From JAILLW01 sp045640525 (GTDB lineage: Bacteria; Bacillota; Clostridia; Lachnospirales; Lachnospiraceae), in NCBI GenBank assembly GCA_045640525.1, contig JAZUFE010000028.1, forward strand, positions 17,576-81,575: 64,000 bases of DNA. Direction: 5' to 3'. This document shows positions 53,395-61,564 of the stretch, in pieces (the stretch's first letter is position 1; each line of letters begins with the position of its first letter). Both the position numbers and the translations under genes were made by a program. The notes below the pieces were generated by a model. The model did not search any database, was not told where the DNA came from, and saw only the letters and a list, made by a program, of their open reading frames with translations.

Positions 53395-54146
53395 TGAATT
53401 TTTGGAAAAATCATAAAAGCATAATAATAATTACCGGAATAATAACGTTAGTGCTGGGAATTCTCACAGTGCTGACGTTTTATGTCGTTAAGAACTATAA
53501 AGTAACCACAGTATATGTAGACGGTAATCAGCACTATACCAACGAGGAAATCCGCAACATGGTTATGTCCGGATTCCCCGGCGACAATTCTATATTTTTG
53601 TCTCTTAAGTACAAAAATAAAAGCATTGAGGGCGTTCCGTTCGTATCAAAAATGGATGTTGAGGTAGTCGACCCCAATACAATCAGAATTAATGTATACG
53701 AGAAAGCAATTGCCGGATACGTTGAGTATCTTGAAAAATATATGTACTTTGATAAGGACGGAGTGGTAATCGAGGCTTCGGAGCAGCGGACTTCCGGTAT
53801 ACCGCAGGTTACGGGGCTTACTTTTGATCATGTCGTTTTGAAAGAAGCACTTCCGGTAGAGAAACCCGAAATATTTGAAGCTATTTTGAGCATAACGCAG
53901 CTTGTTAATAAGTATAACCTTTCGATAGATAAGATATATTTTGCGAAGGATGACAGTATTACTTTGTATTTCGACAATATTAAGGTTGCTTTGGGAGAAC
54001 CGAAGAATCTGGATGAAAAGGTTATGAAACTCCAGTATATATTACCTAAGCTTGAAGGACAGAGCGGAATAATACGGTTGGAGAACTATACGGAGGATAC
54101 TGCGAATATTTCGTTTGAGCCTGATTCAAACGAAAAGGTAAATTAA
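53394..54146 (+). CDS. ftsQ: Cell division protein FtsQ/DivIB
   Basis: Bitopic divisome protein. 250 residues: a short cytoplasmic N-terminus, a membrane helix (about 10-32), a POTRA domain (VYVDGNQHYTNEEIRNMV) and a beta domain with the FtsQ pattern MYFDKDGVVIEASEQ. The start is GTG at 53394, overlapping the ftsW stop by one base. The call is based on the domain layout and gene order. Confidence 0.88.
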   Translation: MNFWKNHKSIIIITGIITLVLGILTVLTFYVVKNYKVTTVYVDGNQHYTNEEIRNMVMSGFPGDNSIFLSLKYKNKSIEGVPFVSKMDVEVVDPNTIRINVYEKAIAGYVEYLEKYMYFDKDGVVIEASEQRTSGIPQVTGLTFDHVVLKEALPVEKPEIFEAILSITQLVNKYNLSIDKIYFAKDDSITLYFDNIKVALGEPKNLDEKVMKLQYILPKLEGQSGIIRLENYTEDTANISFEPDSNEKVN

Positions 54147-54172
54147 AAATCGTATGTTATCGCAAAATAATA

Positions 54173-54201
54173 TTGATAAATTGCTTAGATATAAGTATTA
54201 T
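54173..54201 (+). promoter_or_regulatory. Sigma-A promoter of ftsZ
   Basis: TTGATA (54173-54178), a 17-base spacer and TATTAT (54196-54201), 39 bases before the ftsZ start. It gives ftsZ its own transcript apart from the mraZ promoter. Confidence 0.85.
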
Positions 54202-54240
54202 ATTAAGTGCGACTATTTTTGTGTGAGGAGGAATCCGTAA

Positions 54241-55482
54241 GTGATAGAGATTATTACTAATGAAGAAATTGCCGGAGCTAAAATCATCGTTGCGGGAATC
54301 GGTGGCGCTGGCGGCAATGCTATAGATAGAATGCTTGATGAGGATGTTAAGCATGTTGAATTCATTGGAATTAATGCAGATCGTCAGGCGCTTATGAGAT
54401 GTAAAGCTCCCAAGAAGATTCAGATAGGCGAGAAGTCAACCAAAGGACTTGGAGCCGGAGCTGTTCCTGAAGTTGGAGAGAGAGCTGCAGAAGAGAATAT
54501 TGACGAAATTAAGGAAGCTCTTGAAGGTGCAGATATGGTTTTCGTTACCTGTGGTATGGGTGGCGGAACAGGAACCGGAGCTGCGCCCGTAGTTGCTAAA
54601 ATCGCTAAAGAATTGGGTATTCTTACGGTAGCGGTTGTTACCAAGCCGTTCCCTTTTGAGGGAAATAAGCGTATGCAGAATGCTAATCTTGGTATTTCCA
54701 AGATTAAGGATTGTGTAGATACCATGATTGTAATTCCCAATGAAAAAATATATGAAATCGTTGATCGAAAGACAACGTTCCCGGATGCTTTGAAAAAGGC
54801 CGATGAAGTACTTCAGCAGTCTGTTCAGGGTATTACCGATTTGATTAATGAGAATGCAATGATTAACCTTGACTTTGCGGATGTTCGTACTGTCATGAAG
54901 GATAAGGGTGTTGCATATGTAGGTATCGGAAAAGGCAAGGGCGAAGATAAAGCTTCGGATGCCGTTAAGATGGCAGTTGAATCTCCATTGCTTGAAACTT
55001 CCGTTAACGGTGCATCAGATTTGATTATCAATGTTACAGGTGATATAGCAGCATATGATGTTCAGGTTGCTGCCGATTATGTTAAGGAACTTACCGGTGA
55101 TGATGTAAATATTATTTTCGGTGCCAACTATAACGTTACGGAACCGGATTCTTGTACGGTAACAGTAATTGCCACAGGTATTCATGATGCCTCATTACCT
55201 ACAAGACAGACATCAACAGCAGGTGTAATGTTTGGCTCGAGCCTGGTAAGACCTACACAGGTTCCTTCATTCGGAATGAGAACTCCGAACACATCGAATT
55301 CGGGAGTTTCGGAATTAAATGTTCTTCAGAACAGATCAACCGGAACGATGCCGAAGCTTAGTGCTCCTACTCCGAGTGCTCCGACCGGAGGATTCGCAAC
55401 CGGAATTACATCACCTAAAGATGTAAGGTCATCTGTAAAAGAAAACAAGTTGAATATTCCTGATTTTCTTCAGAAAAAGTAA
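54241..55482 (+). CDS. ftsZ: Cell division tubulin FtsZ
   Basis: GTP-dependent protein that forms the division ring. 413 residues. The nucleotide-binding tubulin signature GGGTGTG lies at residues 107-113, and the globular domain runs to about 320. A Ser/Thr/Pro-rich linker follows, and the conserved C-terminal peptide NIPDFLQKK that binds partners such as SepF or FtsA closes the chain. The start is GTG at 54241, with AGGAGGA upstream. FtsA is not encoded nearby. A terminator follows. Confidence 0.97.
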   Translation: MIEIITNEEIAGAKIIVAGIGGAGGNAIDRMLDEDVKHVEFIGINADRQALMRCKAPKKIQIGEKSTKGLGAGAVPEVGERAAEENIDEIKEALEGADMVFVTCGMGGGTGTGAAPVVAKIAKELGILTVAVVTKPFPFEGNKRMQNANLGISKIKDCVDTMIVIPNEKIYEIVDRKTTFPDALKKADEVLQQSVQGITDLINENAMINLDFADVRTVMKDKGVAYVGIGKGKGEDKASDAVKMAVESPLLETSVNGASDLIINVTGDIAAYDVQVAADYVKELTGDDVNIIFGANYNVTEPDSCTVTVIATGIHDASLPTRQTSTAGVMFGSSLVRPTQVPSFGMRTPNTSNSGVSELNVLQNRSTGTMPKLSAPTPSAPTGGFATGITSPKDVRSSVKENKLNIPDFLQKK

Positions 55483-55495
55483 TTGATTGATAGTT

Positions 55496-55524
55496 AAGGG
55501 ACCATCGTAAGGTGGTCCCTTTTT
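55496..55524 (+). terminator. Rho-independent terminator after ftsZ
   Basis: A stem of 8-9 bp (AGGGACCA/TGGTCCCT), an 8-base loop and a T tract. Confidence 0.9.
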
Positions 55525-55575
55525 AATGCCATTTTTGTATTATAAAGAATAAACATTGCGGTTTACAGAAAGTGG

Positions 55576-55604
55576 TTGACATAATCGTTATGTAACACTA
55601 TAAT
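55576..55604 (+). promoter_or_regulatory. Consensus sigma-A promoter of nrdR
   Basis: TTGACA (55576-55581), a 17-base spacer and TATAAT (55599-55604): a perfect consensus. Confidence 0.93.
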
Positions 55605-55646
55605 GTATTTCAGATAACAAATATCCATACATATAGGGGGTAGCAT

Positions 55647-56096
55647 ATGAAATGTCCATTTTGCGGTCATGAAAATACACGAGTTATAGATTCCAGACCG
55701 GCGGAAGATAATAATTCTATCAGACGTCGTAGAGTATGTGACGAATGTGATAAGCGATTTACGACATATGAAAAGATAGAGACAATTCCATTGATTGTTG
55801 TAAAGAAAGACGAGAACCGAGAGACTTTTGACAGAGCCAAGATAGAATCAGGCGTTTTGAGAGCCTGTCATAAGAGACCTGTTTCGGCCAAACAGATACA
55901 GCAAATTGTAGATGAAGTAGAAACTGAAGTATTCAGCAGAGAAGACAGAGAGATATCAAGTGCCGTTATCGGAGAACTTGTTATGGATAAGCTTAAAGAT
56001 GTTGATTCTGTTGCTTATGTAAGATTTGCATCTGTTTACAGAGAATTCAAGGATATTAATACATTCATGGAAGAACTTAAGAAGGTACTTAAGTAA
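55647..56096 (+). CDS. nrdR: Transcriptional repressor NrdR
   Basis: Zinc-ribbon and ATP-cone protein that senses dATP/ATP and represses ribonucleotide reductase genes. 149 residues. The zinc ligands are C3, C6, C31 and C34 (MKCPFCG, CDECDKRF). The ATP-cone covers about residues 48-140 (VKKDENRETFDRAKIESG). A GGGGG run lies ahead of the ATG. It is a single-gene unit between two terminators. Its targets are not in this window. Confidence 0.96.
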   Translation: MKCPFCGHENTRVIDSRPAEDNNSIRRRRVCDECDKRFTTYEKIETIPLIVVKKDENRETFDRAKIESGVLRACHKRPVSAKQIQQIVDEVETEVFSREDREISSAVIGELVMDKLKDVDSVAYVRFASVYREFKDINTFMEELKKVLK

Positions 56097-56121
56097 TTTG
56101 CGTATTATTTTAAGAACATTG

Positions 56122-56155
56122 GGCTCGGTACTTGCGTATCGAGCCTCTTTTATTT
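56122..56155 (+). terminator. Rho-independent terminator after nrdR
   Basis: A 10-bp stem (56122-56131 with 56136-56145) with one G:T pair and a TTGC tetraloop, then TCTTTTATTT. The loop contains part of the next -35 box. Confidence 0.85.
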
Positions 56156-56160
56156 ATAAT
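56132..56160 (+). promoter_or_regulatory. Sigma-A promoter of the opp operon, inside the nrdR terminator
   Basis: TTGCGT (56132-56137), a 17-base spacer and TATAAT (56155-56160). The -35 lies in the loop and right arm of the terminator hairpin. Confidence 0.75.
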
Positions 56161-56199
56161 ATCGTTAAATTAATAACAATATAGAAAGGAATTTGAAAC

Positions 56200-57714
56200 A
56201 TGAAGCAGAAGAAATTTTTTCTTTTGATGCTCGTGATTTCGGCACTGACTATTGCACTGTGCGGTTGTGCAGGCGGTAAGGAGGGAAGTGATTCTTCTTC
56301 TATCATCGTTGGAATACCTCAGGATTTGGAAGATAGTCTTGACCCACACAAGGTTGCTGCGGCAGGAACTAAAGAGGTATTGTTCAATATCTTTGAAGGT
56401 CTTGTTAAACCTTCTTCTAACGGTGAATTTCTTCCGGCAGTTGCCCAGGATTACGAAGTATCGGAAGACGGACTTACGTATTCGTTTACTCTAAGAAGTG
56501 ATGTTAAGTTCCACGACGGAACAACAGTAACCCCGGAGGATGTTCAGTACTCTATTGAAAGATGTGCCGATGACGGTACGGGAACCTGTCTTGTGCCGAC
56601 ATATTCTAACATCAAGGATACTCAGATTGTTGACGGAAACAAGTTCATAGTTAATTTGGTTAATCCGGATACGGAATTTATTGCATATATGACTACTGCA
56701 ATTATTCCTAAGCACAATGACACACCGGACACCAATCCTATCGGAACGGGCCCGTATATGTTTGTCTCAAGGTCACCGCAGGAAAACTTCGTAATTAAGA
56801 AATTCGAAGACTACTATGATGCTACAAATGCTGCTCATATTGAGAATGTTACGTTCAAAATTATCGGAAATATGGACAATATAGCCATGGAATTGGAATC
56901 AGGAGCCATGGATATGGTTGCAAGAATACCAACGTCGCAGGCTGACCTGTTATCCGATAAGTTTGAGGTATTGGAAGGTACCATGAATTTGGTACAGGCA
57001 CTTTACCTCAATAACGAGGTGGCACCGTTTGATGATGTGCGAGTAAGACAGGCGCTTTGCTATGCAATCGATCCTCAGGAAATAATGACATTTGTGTCTG
57101 ACGGTAAGGGTACCGAAATCGGTTCTTCCATGTTCCCGGCTTTCGGTAAGTATTATGATGATTCACTCAAAGACGTATACAATACGGATTTGGAAAAGGC
57201 TAAAGAGCTATTGACCGAGGCAGGATATCCGAACGGTTTTGAATTTGATATTACGGTACCTTCCAACTACACACAACATATAGATACCGCTCAGGTTTTG
57301 GTGGAAGAGTTTGAAAAAATCGGAGTTAAGGCCAATATCAATTTGATTGAATGGGACAGCTGGCTTTCGGATGTATATACCAACAGGAAATATACATCAA
57401 CGGTTGTGGGCGTGGATGCGTCCTCGCTTACCGCTTCGGCTCTGCTTCAAAGATTTATCTCAACGGCATCCAATAATTTCGTGAATTTTAAATCTGCGGA
57501 ATATGATGAAGCATTTAATAAGGCAAGAAATACTACTGATGACAATGTAAAGACTCAGGAGTACAAAAACTGTGAAAAAATTTTGACACAGGAAGCTGCC
57601 AATGTATATATTCAGGATTTGCCCGAATTCGTGGCACTTAATAAGAAATTTACGGGATATGAGTTCTATCCGCTGTATATCCAGGATATGGCAAAGATAA
57701 GAGTGGCTGATTAA
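56200..57714 (+). CDS. Oligopeptide/nickel-type substrate-binding lipoprotein (OppA family)
   Basis: Family 5 binding protein of a peptide or nickel-type ABC importer. 504 residues. The signal peptide ends in the lipobox ALCGC, with lipidated C23. The mature part shows the family layout: DPHKVAAAGTKEVLFNIFEG, TYSFTLRSDVKFHDG and AKELLTEAGYPNGF. The substrate (peptide, metal chelate or other) cannot be read from sequence. The RBS is AAAGGA. The five genes to 61001 are separated by 0 to 2 bases and form one operon. Confidence 0.9.
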   Translation: MKQKKFFLLMLVISALTIALCGCAGGKEGSDSSSIIVGIPQDLEDSLDPHKVAAAGTKEVLFNIFEGLVKPSSNGEFLPAVAQDYEVSEDGLTYSFTLRSDVKFHDGTTVTPEDVQYSIERCADDGTGTCLVPTYSNIKDTQIVDGNKFIVNLVNPDTEFIAYMTTAIIPKHNDTPDTNPIGTGPYMFVSRSPQENFVIKKFEDYYDATNAAHIENVTFKIIGNMDNIAMELESGAMDMVARIPTSQADLLSDKFEVLEGTMNLVQALYLNNEVAPFDDVRVRQALCYAIDPQEIMTFVSDGKGTEIGSSMFPAFGKYYDDSLKDVYNTDLEKAKELLTEAGYPNGFEFDITVPSNYTQHIDTAQVLVEEFEKIGVKANINLIEWDSWLSDVYTNRKYTSTVVGVDASSLTASALLQRFISTASNNFVNFKSAEYDEAFNKARNTTDDNVKTQEYKNCEKILTQEAANVYIQDLPEFVALNKKFTGYEFYPLYIQDMAKIRVAD

Positions 57715-57716
57715 AT

Positions 57717-58664
57717 ATGAAATTTGTTTTGAAAAAGATTGTTACCATGATGATTACGCTCATCGTGGTAACACTTTTCGTATTTGTTGCATTCAACTTA
57801 ATATCGGGAGATGCCGCACTGTCCAGCTTGGGAACCAATGCAACTCCTGAGAGGATTGAAAGCCTTCGTGAAGAATTGGGATTGAACGATCCTGTAATAG
57901 TCCGCTATGGGAGATGGGTTGCAAATTTCATAACGGGTGATATGGGGACGTCGTACAGCTATAAGATGTCGGTGTCATCAATGATATCCAATAAGATTCC
58001 GGTCACATTGACAATGGCTTTGATAGCCTTCGTGCTGACATGCGTTGTATCCATACCTCTCGGAATATATACTGCCAAACACTCCGGAGGAATGATGGAC
58101 CGTATAATCAATGTTGTAAACCAGATTCTGATGGCAATACCGCCGTTCTTTTCCGGAATACTGATTACATTCATTTTTGGACGTATATTCAGAATATTTA
58201 CCCCGGGTGGTTATATTTCATATGACGTAAGTTTTGGAGGATTTTTGGGATATATGTTCTTCCCGGCATTGGCCATTGCCCTGCCGAAGATAACAATGGT
58301 GGTTAAGATGTTACGCAGCTCGGTGCTTAAAGAATCCAAGCTTGATTATGTAAGAACGGCATATTCTAAAGGAAATTCCACCAATCAGGTTCTGTATCAT
58401 CACGTACTTAAGAATGCAATACTTCCCGTAATCACGTTCCTTGGAATGACGTTAACCGATATGATAGCCGGGTCTATCATTGTAGAGCAGGTGTTCAATG
58501 TTCCGGGACTCGGAAGAATATTGCTGACCTCCATATCGAACAGAGATTATCCCGTGGTTATGGCTATCATAGTTATTATTGCCATACTGGTTCTGGTAAT
58601 AAATGTACTCGTGGATGTTTTGTACAGTGTGATTGATCCACGTATTTCTCTCGGAGAAGAGTAA
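57717..58664 (+). CDS. Peptide/nickel ABC transporter permease (DppB/OppB type)
   Basis: First permease of the family 5 importer. 315 residues with a membrane helix at 7-30, an N-terminal extracytoplasmic loop (RYGRWVANFITGDMGTSY) and five further helices. The EAA-like loop is LDYVRTAYSKGNSTNQVLYHHV. The C-terminal VEQVFNVPGLGRILL is the DppB/OppB signature. Confidence 0.9.
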   Translation: MKFVLKKIVTMMITLIVVTLFVFVAFNLISGDAALSSLGTNATPERIESLREELGLNDPVIVRYGRWVANFITGDMGTSYSYKMSVSSMISNKIPVTLTMALIAFVLTCVVSIPLGIYTAKHSGGMMDRIINVVNQILMAIPPFFSGILITFIFGRIFRIFTPGGYISYDVSFGGFLGYMFFPALAIALPKITMVVKMLRSSVLKESKLDYVRTAYSKGNSTNQVLYHHVLKNAILPVITFLGMTLTDMIAGSIIVEQVFNVPGLGRILLTSISNRDYPVVMAIIVIIAILVLVINVLVDVLYSVIDPRISLGEE

Positions 58665-59468
58665 TTGAGAAACATTAAATTTAAAAACAATCGTAATTTA
58701 ATAGTGGGCAGCATTATTGTAGCTTTGGTAGTGCTATTTATGGTGATCGGTAAGATTGCTTCACCCTATGACCCTACCGAAATTGACAGTATGTCGAAAT
58801 TTGCTCCGATGAGTTTCGAGCATTGGTTTGGCTGTGACAATTTCGGACGTGATATTTTGTCCCGAGTAATGGAAGGAACTTATGCAACGTTTAAAGTGGC
58901 ACTGGGAACAGTACTGATAGGAAGCTTGTTCGGAATTATTGTCGGTGCTTTGACCGGCTACTATGGTGGTGTGGTGGATGAAGTTTTGATGCGTATAAAT
59001 GATGCAATTTTTGCATTTCCGAGCATTTTGCTGGCACTTTTGTTTATAAGTCTCTTGGGTTCGGGAACGTATCAGGTGACAATCGCTCTTGGAATAGCAT
59101 TCATACCATCATTTGCAAGAATAGTCAGGGCTGAGTTTTTGAAAGCCAAAAATATGGATTACGTTAAGGTGGCCAAGCTGCTCGGAGCTTCGGATTTGAG
59201 AATAATTTTCGTACATATTCTCCCCAATACGTATACAGTTTTACTCAGTGCGATAATGATAGGATTCAATAATGCGGTTTTGGCGGAAGCTTCAATGAGT
59301 TTCTTGGGAATAGGAGTACAACCGCCTGACCCGAGCTTGGGAAGAATGTTGTCCGAGGCACAGACTTATTTGTTTAAGGCTCCGAACTATGCATTGTTTC
59401 CGGGATTGGCAATAGTGCTTTTAGTTTTGGGCTTCAGCCTGATATCGGATGGGCTTTCACAGGAGTAA
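58665..59468 (+). CDS. Peptide/nickel ABC transporter permease (DppC/OppC type)
   Basis: Second permease. 267 residues with an N-terminal helix and the OppC-N type segment FGCDNFGRDILSRVMEGT. The EAA loop is MDYVKVAKLLGASDLRIIFVHILPN, and the C-terminus has ASMSFLGIGVQPPDPSLGRML. The start is TTG at 58665, immediately after the upstream stop, with GGAG in the end of the previous gene. Confidence 0.9.
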   Translation: MRNIKFKNNRNLIVGSIIVALVVLFMVIGKIASPYDPTEIDSMSKFAPMSFEHWFGCDNFGRDILSRVMEGTYATFKVALGTVLIGSLFGIIVGALTGYYGGVVDEVLMRINDAIFAFPSILLALLFISLLGSGTYQVTIALGIAFIPSFARIVRAEFLKAKNMDYVKVAKLLGASDLRIIFVHILPNTYTVLLSAIMIGFNNAVLAEASMSFLGIGVQPPDPSLGRMLSEAQTYLFKAPNYALFPGLAIVLLVLGFSLISDGLSQE

Positions 59469-59470
59469 GT

Positions 59471-60274
59471 ATGAGCAATACCAAAGATTGTCTTTTAAAA
59501 GTAACTGATTTGAATATAGAATTTCACGATCATATTATTCCAGAAACCGTTGTATATGATTTTGATTTGGAATTACGCGAAGGAGAGATAGTCGGCCTGG
59601 TCGGTGAATCAGGTTCGGGTAAATCCATGTCTGCACTTGCAATCGCCGGACTTTTGGACAGAAAGAATATGAAAAAGCGCGGAAAGATTGAGTATGACGG
59701 AGTTGATTTGCTCACATGCGGCCGTGATAAGCTAAGAAGCTATCAGGGAAACGATATAGGAATGATTTTTCAAGAACCGCTTACAAGTCTTAATCCGGTA
59801 TACAGAATATACGAGCAGGTAGAAGAACCGCTCAGAATTCATACCAATCTTACCAAAGAGGAACGATATGCCAAGGTTAAGAAAGCGCTTGAAGACGTTG
59901 AACTTGAAGAACCGGAGCTTGTCATGAAACAGTATCCGCATGAACTTAGCGGAGGAATGCGTCAACGAGTTATGATAGCAACGGCTATGATAACGGAACC
60001 AAAGATTCTGATTGCCGATGAACCGACGACAGCGTTGGATGTTACCATACAGTCCCAAATTGTTAATGTGCTGAAGAAACTTAATCGTGAGCATGGAACT
60101 GCGATTATATTTATCTCACATGATTTGAGCCTGGTACGAAAATTGTGCGAACGGGTTTTGGTTATGAAAGGCGGTTGCATCGTTGAAACCGGATTGACGG
60201 AGGAAATATTCGGCAATCCTCGTGAAGATTACACCCAAAAGCTTATAAGCGCGATACCGAAAATAGAGTTTTAG
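59471..60274 (+). CDS. Peptide/nickel ABC transporter ATPase (OppD type)
   Basis: ATP-hydrolysing subunit. 267 residues. Walker A is GESGSGKS, the Q-loop IFQEPLTSLNP, the ABC signature LSGGMRQRV, Walker B ILIADEPTTALD and the H-loop FISHD. It stops soon after the core ATPase; the C-terminal oligopeptide domain present in OppD and OppF of many systems, about 60 residues, is missing. It is tightly linked to the permease before it and the second ATPase after it. Confidence 0.9.
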   Translation: MSNTKDCLLKVTDLNIEFHDHIIPETVVYDFDLELREGEIVGLVGESGSGKSMSALAIAGLLDRKNMKKRGKIEYDGVDLLTCGRDKLRSYQGNDIGMIFQEPLTSLNPVYRIYEQVEEPLRIHTNLTKEERYAKVKKALEDVELEEPELVMKQYPHELSGGMRQRVMIATAMITEPKILIADEPTTALDVTIQSQIVNVLKKLNREHGTAIIFISHDLSLVRKLCERVLVMKGGCIVETGLTEEIFGNPREDYTQKLISAIPKIEF

Positions 60275-60275
60275 T

Positions 60276-61001
60276 ATGGAAAAAGTATTAGAAGTCAGAG
60301 ATTTACAAGTAGAATTTAAGAATAAGAAAGGTCTTTTCGACAAGGTTGTTGTCAAAAGAGTTTTGGAAGATATTGATTTCGATATTTACGAAGGTGAAAT
60401 TGTCGGATTGGTTGGAGAATCGGGTTCGGGCAAGTCTACAATTGCCAAGTCGATTCTGAATCTTATTCCTTACAGCGGAAGCGTCCAAAACTATAGTGAG
60501 CGTCCTCAAATGGTATTTCAGGACCCTTACAGCTCCCTTAATCCATCTAAGAAAATAGGCTGGCTTTTGAATGAAGCCCTGCGCCTTGACGGAGTTTTGG
60601 ATAAAGATATCAGAAAGTCAAAAATTGAAAGCATGATTACGCTCGTAGGACTTGAGACGGATTATCTAGAAAGGTATCCTCGTGAACTGTCCGGCGGTCA
60701 AAGACAAAGAGTGTGTCTGGCTCTGGCTCTTATGCAAGAACCCAAGCTGCTTATTGCCGATGAACCGGTATCGGCCTTGGATGTTACAATTCAAACGCAG
60801 GTATTGGAATTGCTAAAAGAACTGCATGATCGAATGGGACTGTCCATATTGTTTATTTCCCATGATTTGAGAGTGGTATATAACGTATGCGACAGAGTTT
60901 TGATATTGAAACAAGGACGTATTGTAGAGGAGGGAACTCCCAAAGAGGTTTATTCAAATCCTCAGAATGAATACACTAAACAGCTCCTGGCATCTATATG
61001 A
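60276..61001 (+). CDS. Peptide/nickel ABC transporter ATPase (OppF type)
   Basis: Second ATPase of the importer. 241 residues. Walker A is GESGSGKST, the Q-loop FQDPYSSLNP, the signature LSGGQRQRV, Walker B LIADEPVSALD and the H-loop FISHD. Like its partner it lacks the C-terminal oligopeptide domain, giving a minimal nickel/peptide-type pair. It ends the operon; only a weak hairpin (61004-61025) follows. Confidence 0.9.
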   Translation: MEKVLEVRDLQVEFKNKKGLFDKVVVKRVLEDIDFDIYEGEIVGLVGESGSGKSTIAKSILNLIPYSGSVQNYSERPQMVFQDPYSSLNPSKKIGWLLNEALRLDGVLDKDIRKSKIESMITLVGLETDYLERYPRELSGGQRQRVCLALALMQEPKLLIADEPVSALDVTIQTQVLELLKELHDRMGLSILFISHDLRVVYNVCDRVLILKQGRIVEEGTPKEVYSNPQNEYTKQLLASI

Positions 61002-61042
61002 TGTGGTTTGAAAATTGCTTACCACTATTTTATATTTTTCTA

Positions 61043-61069
61043 TAAAGTTATTGCTATATAGGTCGATAT
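61043..61069 (+). promoter_or_regulatory. Sigma-D (flagellar/FliA-type) promoter
   Basis: TAAA (61043-61046), 15 bases and GTCGATAT (61062-61069). The consensus for sigma-D/sigma-28 is TAAA, about 15 bases, GCCGATAT, so 11 of 12 positions match at the right spacing. It is 38 bases upstream of the next start codon, and no sigma-A promoter is apparent between. Confidence 0.75.
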
Positions 61070-61106
61070 ATTAATCACAAGGAAGTAATTCAAGGGTGGT
61101 GAGAAA

Positions 61107-61490
61107 ATGGGAATACAGATTTTCAACGGATTAAACAATTATTCATATGGTAATTATCACCGTGAAATTCCTCAGGTAAATCCCGAAGAATTGAAGGCAC
61201 AGGAGAGCTTAAAGAACGGTAATGTTAAGCCGCAGGAAGATAATTCGGTTGCAACTGCCGGTGCTGTTGATAACAGATCTCGTACTTCAGACCTTGGGAA
61301 CATTTCATTAACATTTAATAAAGAAGACGATTTCGGTCATATAGGTCTTGATGCTCCTATTTCAAAACTTGATATGAAAGAAGTTATATCTGATATGAAG
61401 AAAGACACAATATTGCAGGAATACAATTACTTTGTGGGACCTTCCAAGAATTTGTATACCGATGCTGACGGAACAGTAGTATTAAAGTAA
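61107..61490 (+). CDS. Uncharacterised 127-residue protein under a sigma-D-like promoter
   Basis: I cannot name a characterised family for this protein. It is soluble, with no signal peptide or membrane helix. The N-terminus is Asn/Tyr-rich (NGLNNYSYGNYH), a polar middle part follows, and the conserved-looking C-terminal half reads GNISLTFNKEDDFGHIG, then DMKKDTILQEYNYFVG. The start ATG has a good GGTGGTGAG site. The upstream flagellar-type promoter suggests that it belongs to the motility or chemotaxis regulon, for example as a flagellin-associated or export-related factor. That role is inferred from the promoter alone. A strong terminator follows. Confidence 0.75.
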   Translation: MGIQIFNGLNNYSYGNYHREIPQVNPEELKAQESLKNGNVKPQEDNSVATAGAVDNRSRTSDLGNISLTFNKEDDFGHIGLDAPISKLDMKEVISDMKKDTILQEYNYFVGPSKNLYTDADGTVVLK

Positions 61491-61514
61491 TTTCGTCCTC
61501 CCTTTAGATATGTA

Positions 61515-61554
61515 ATAACAAACCCCCTTGTCATAAGATAAGGGGGTTTGTTAT
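61515..61554. terminator. Perfect 15-bp inverted repeat (terminator) overlapping a promoter
   Basis: The stem 61515-61529 with 61540-61554 is perfect and GC-rich in the middle, with a 10-base loop. It probably ends the upstream transcript. It also contains the -35 of the next promoter in its left arm and loop. Confidence 0.85.
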
Positions 61555-61557
61555 AAT
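61528..61557 (+). promoter_or_regulatory. Sigma-A promoter of yqeG, buried in the hairpin
   Basis: TTGTCA (61528-61533), an 18-base spacer and TATAAT (61552-61557). Counting 7-8 bases from the -10 puts the transcript start at about 61564-61565, the A of the yqeG start codon. Confidence 0.7.
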
Positions 61558-61564
61558 TCTATGC

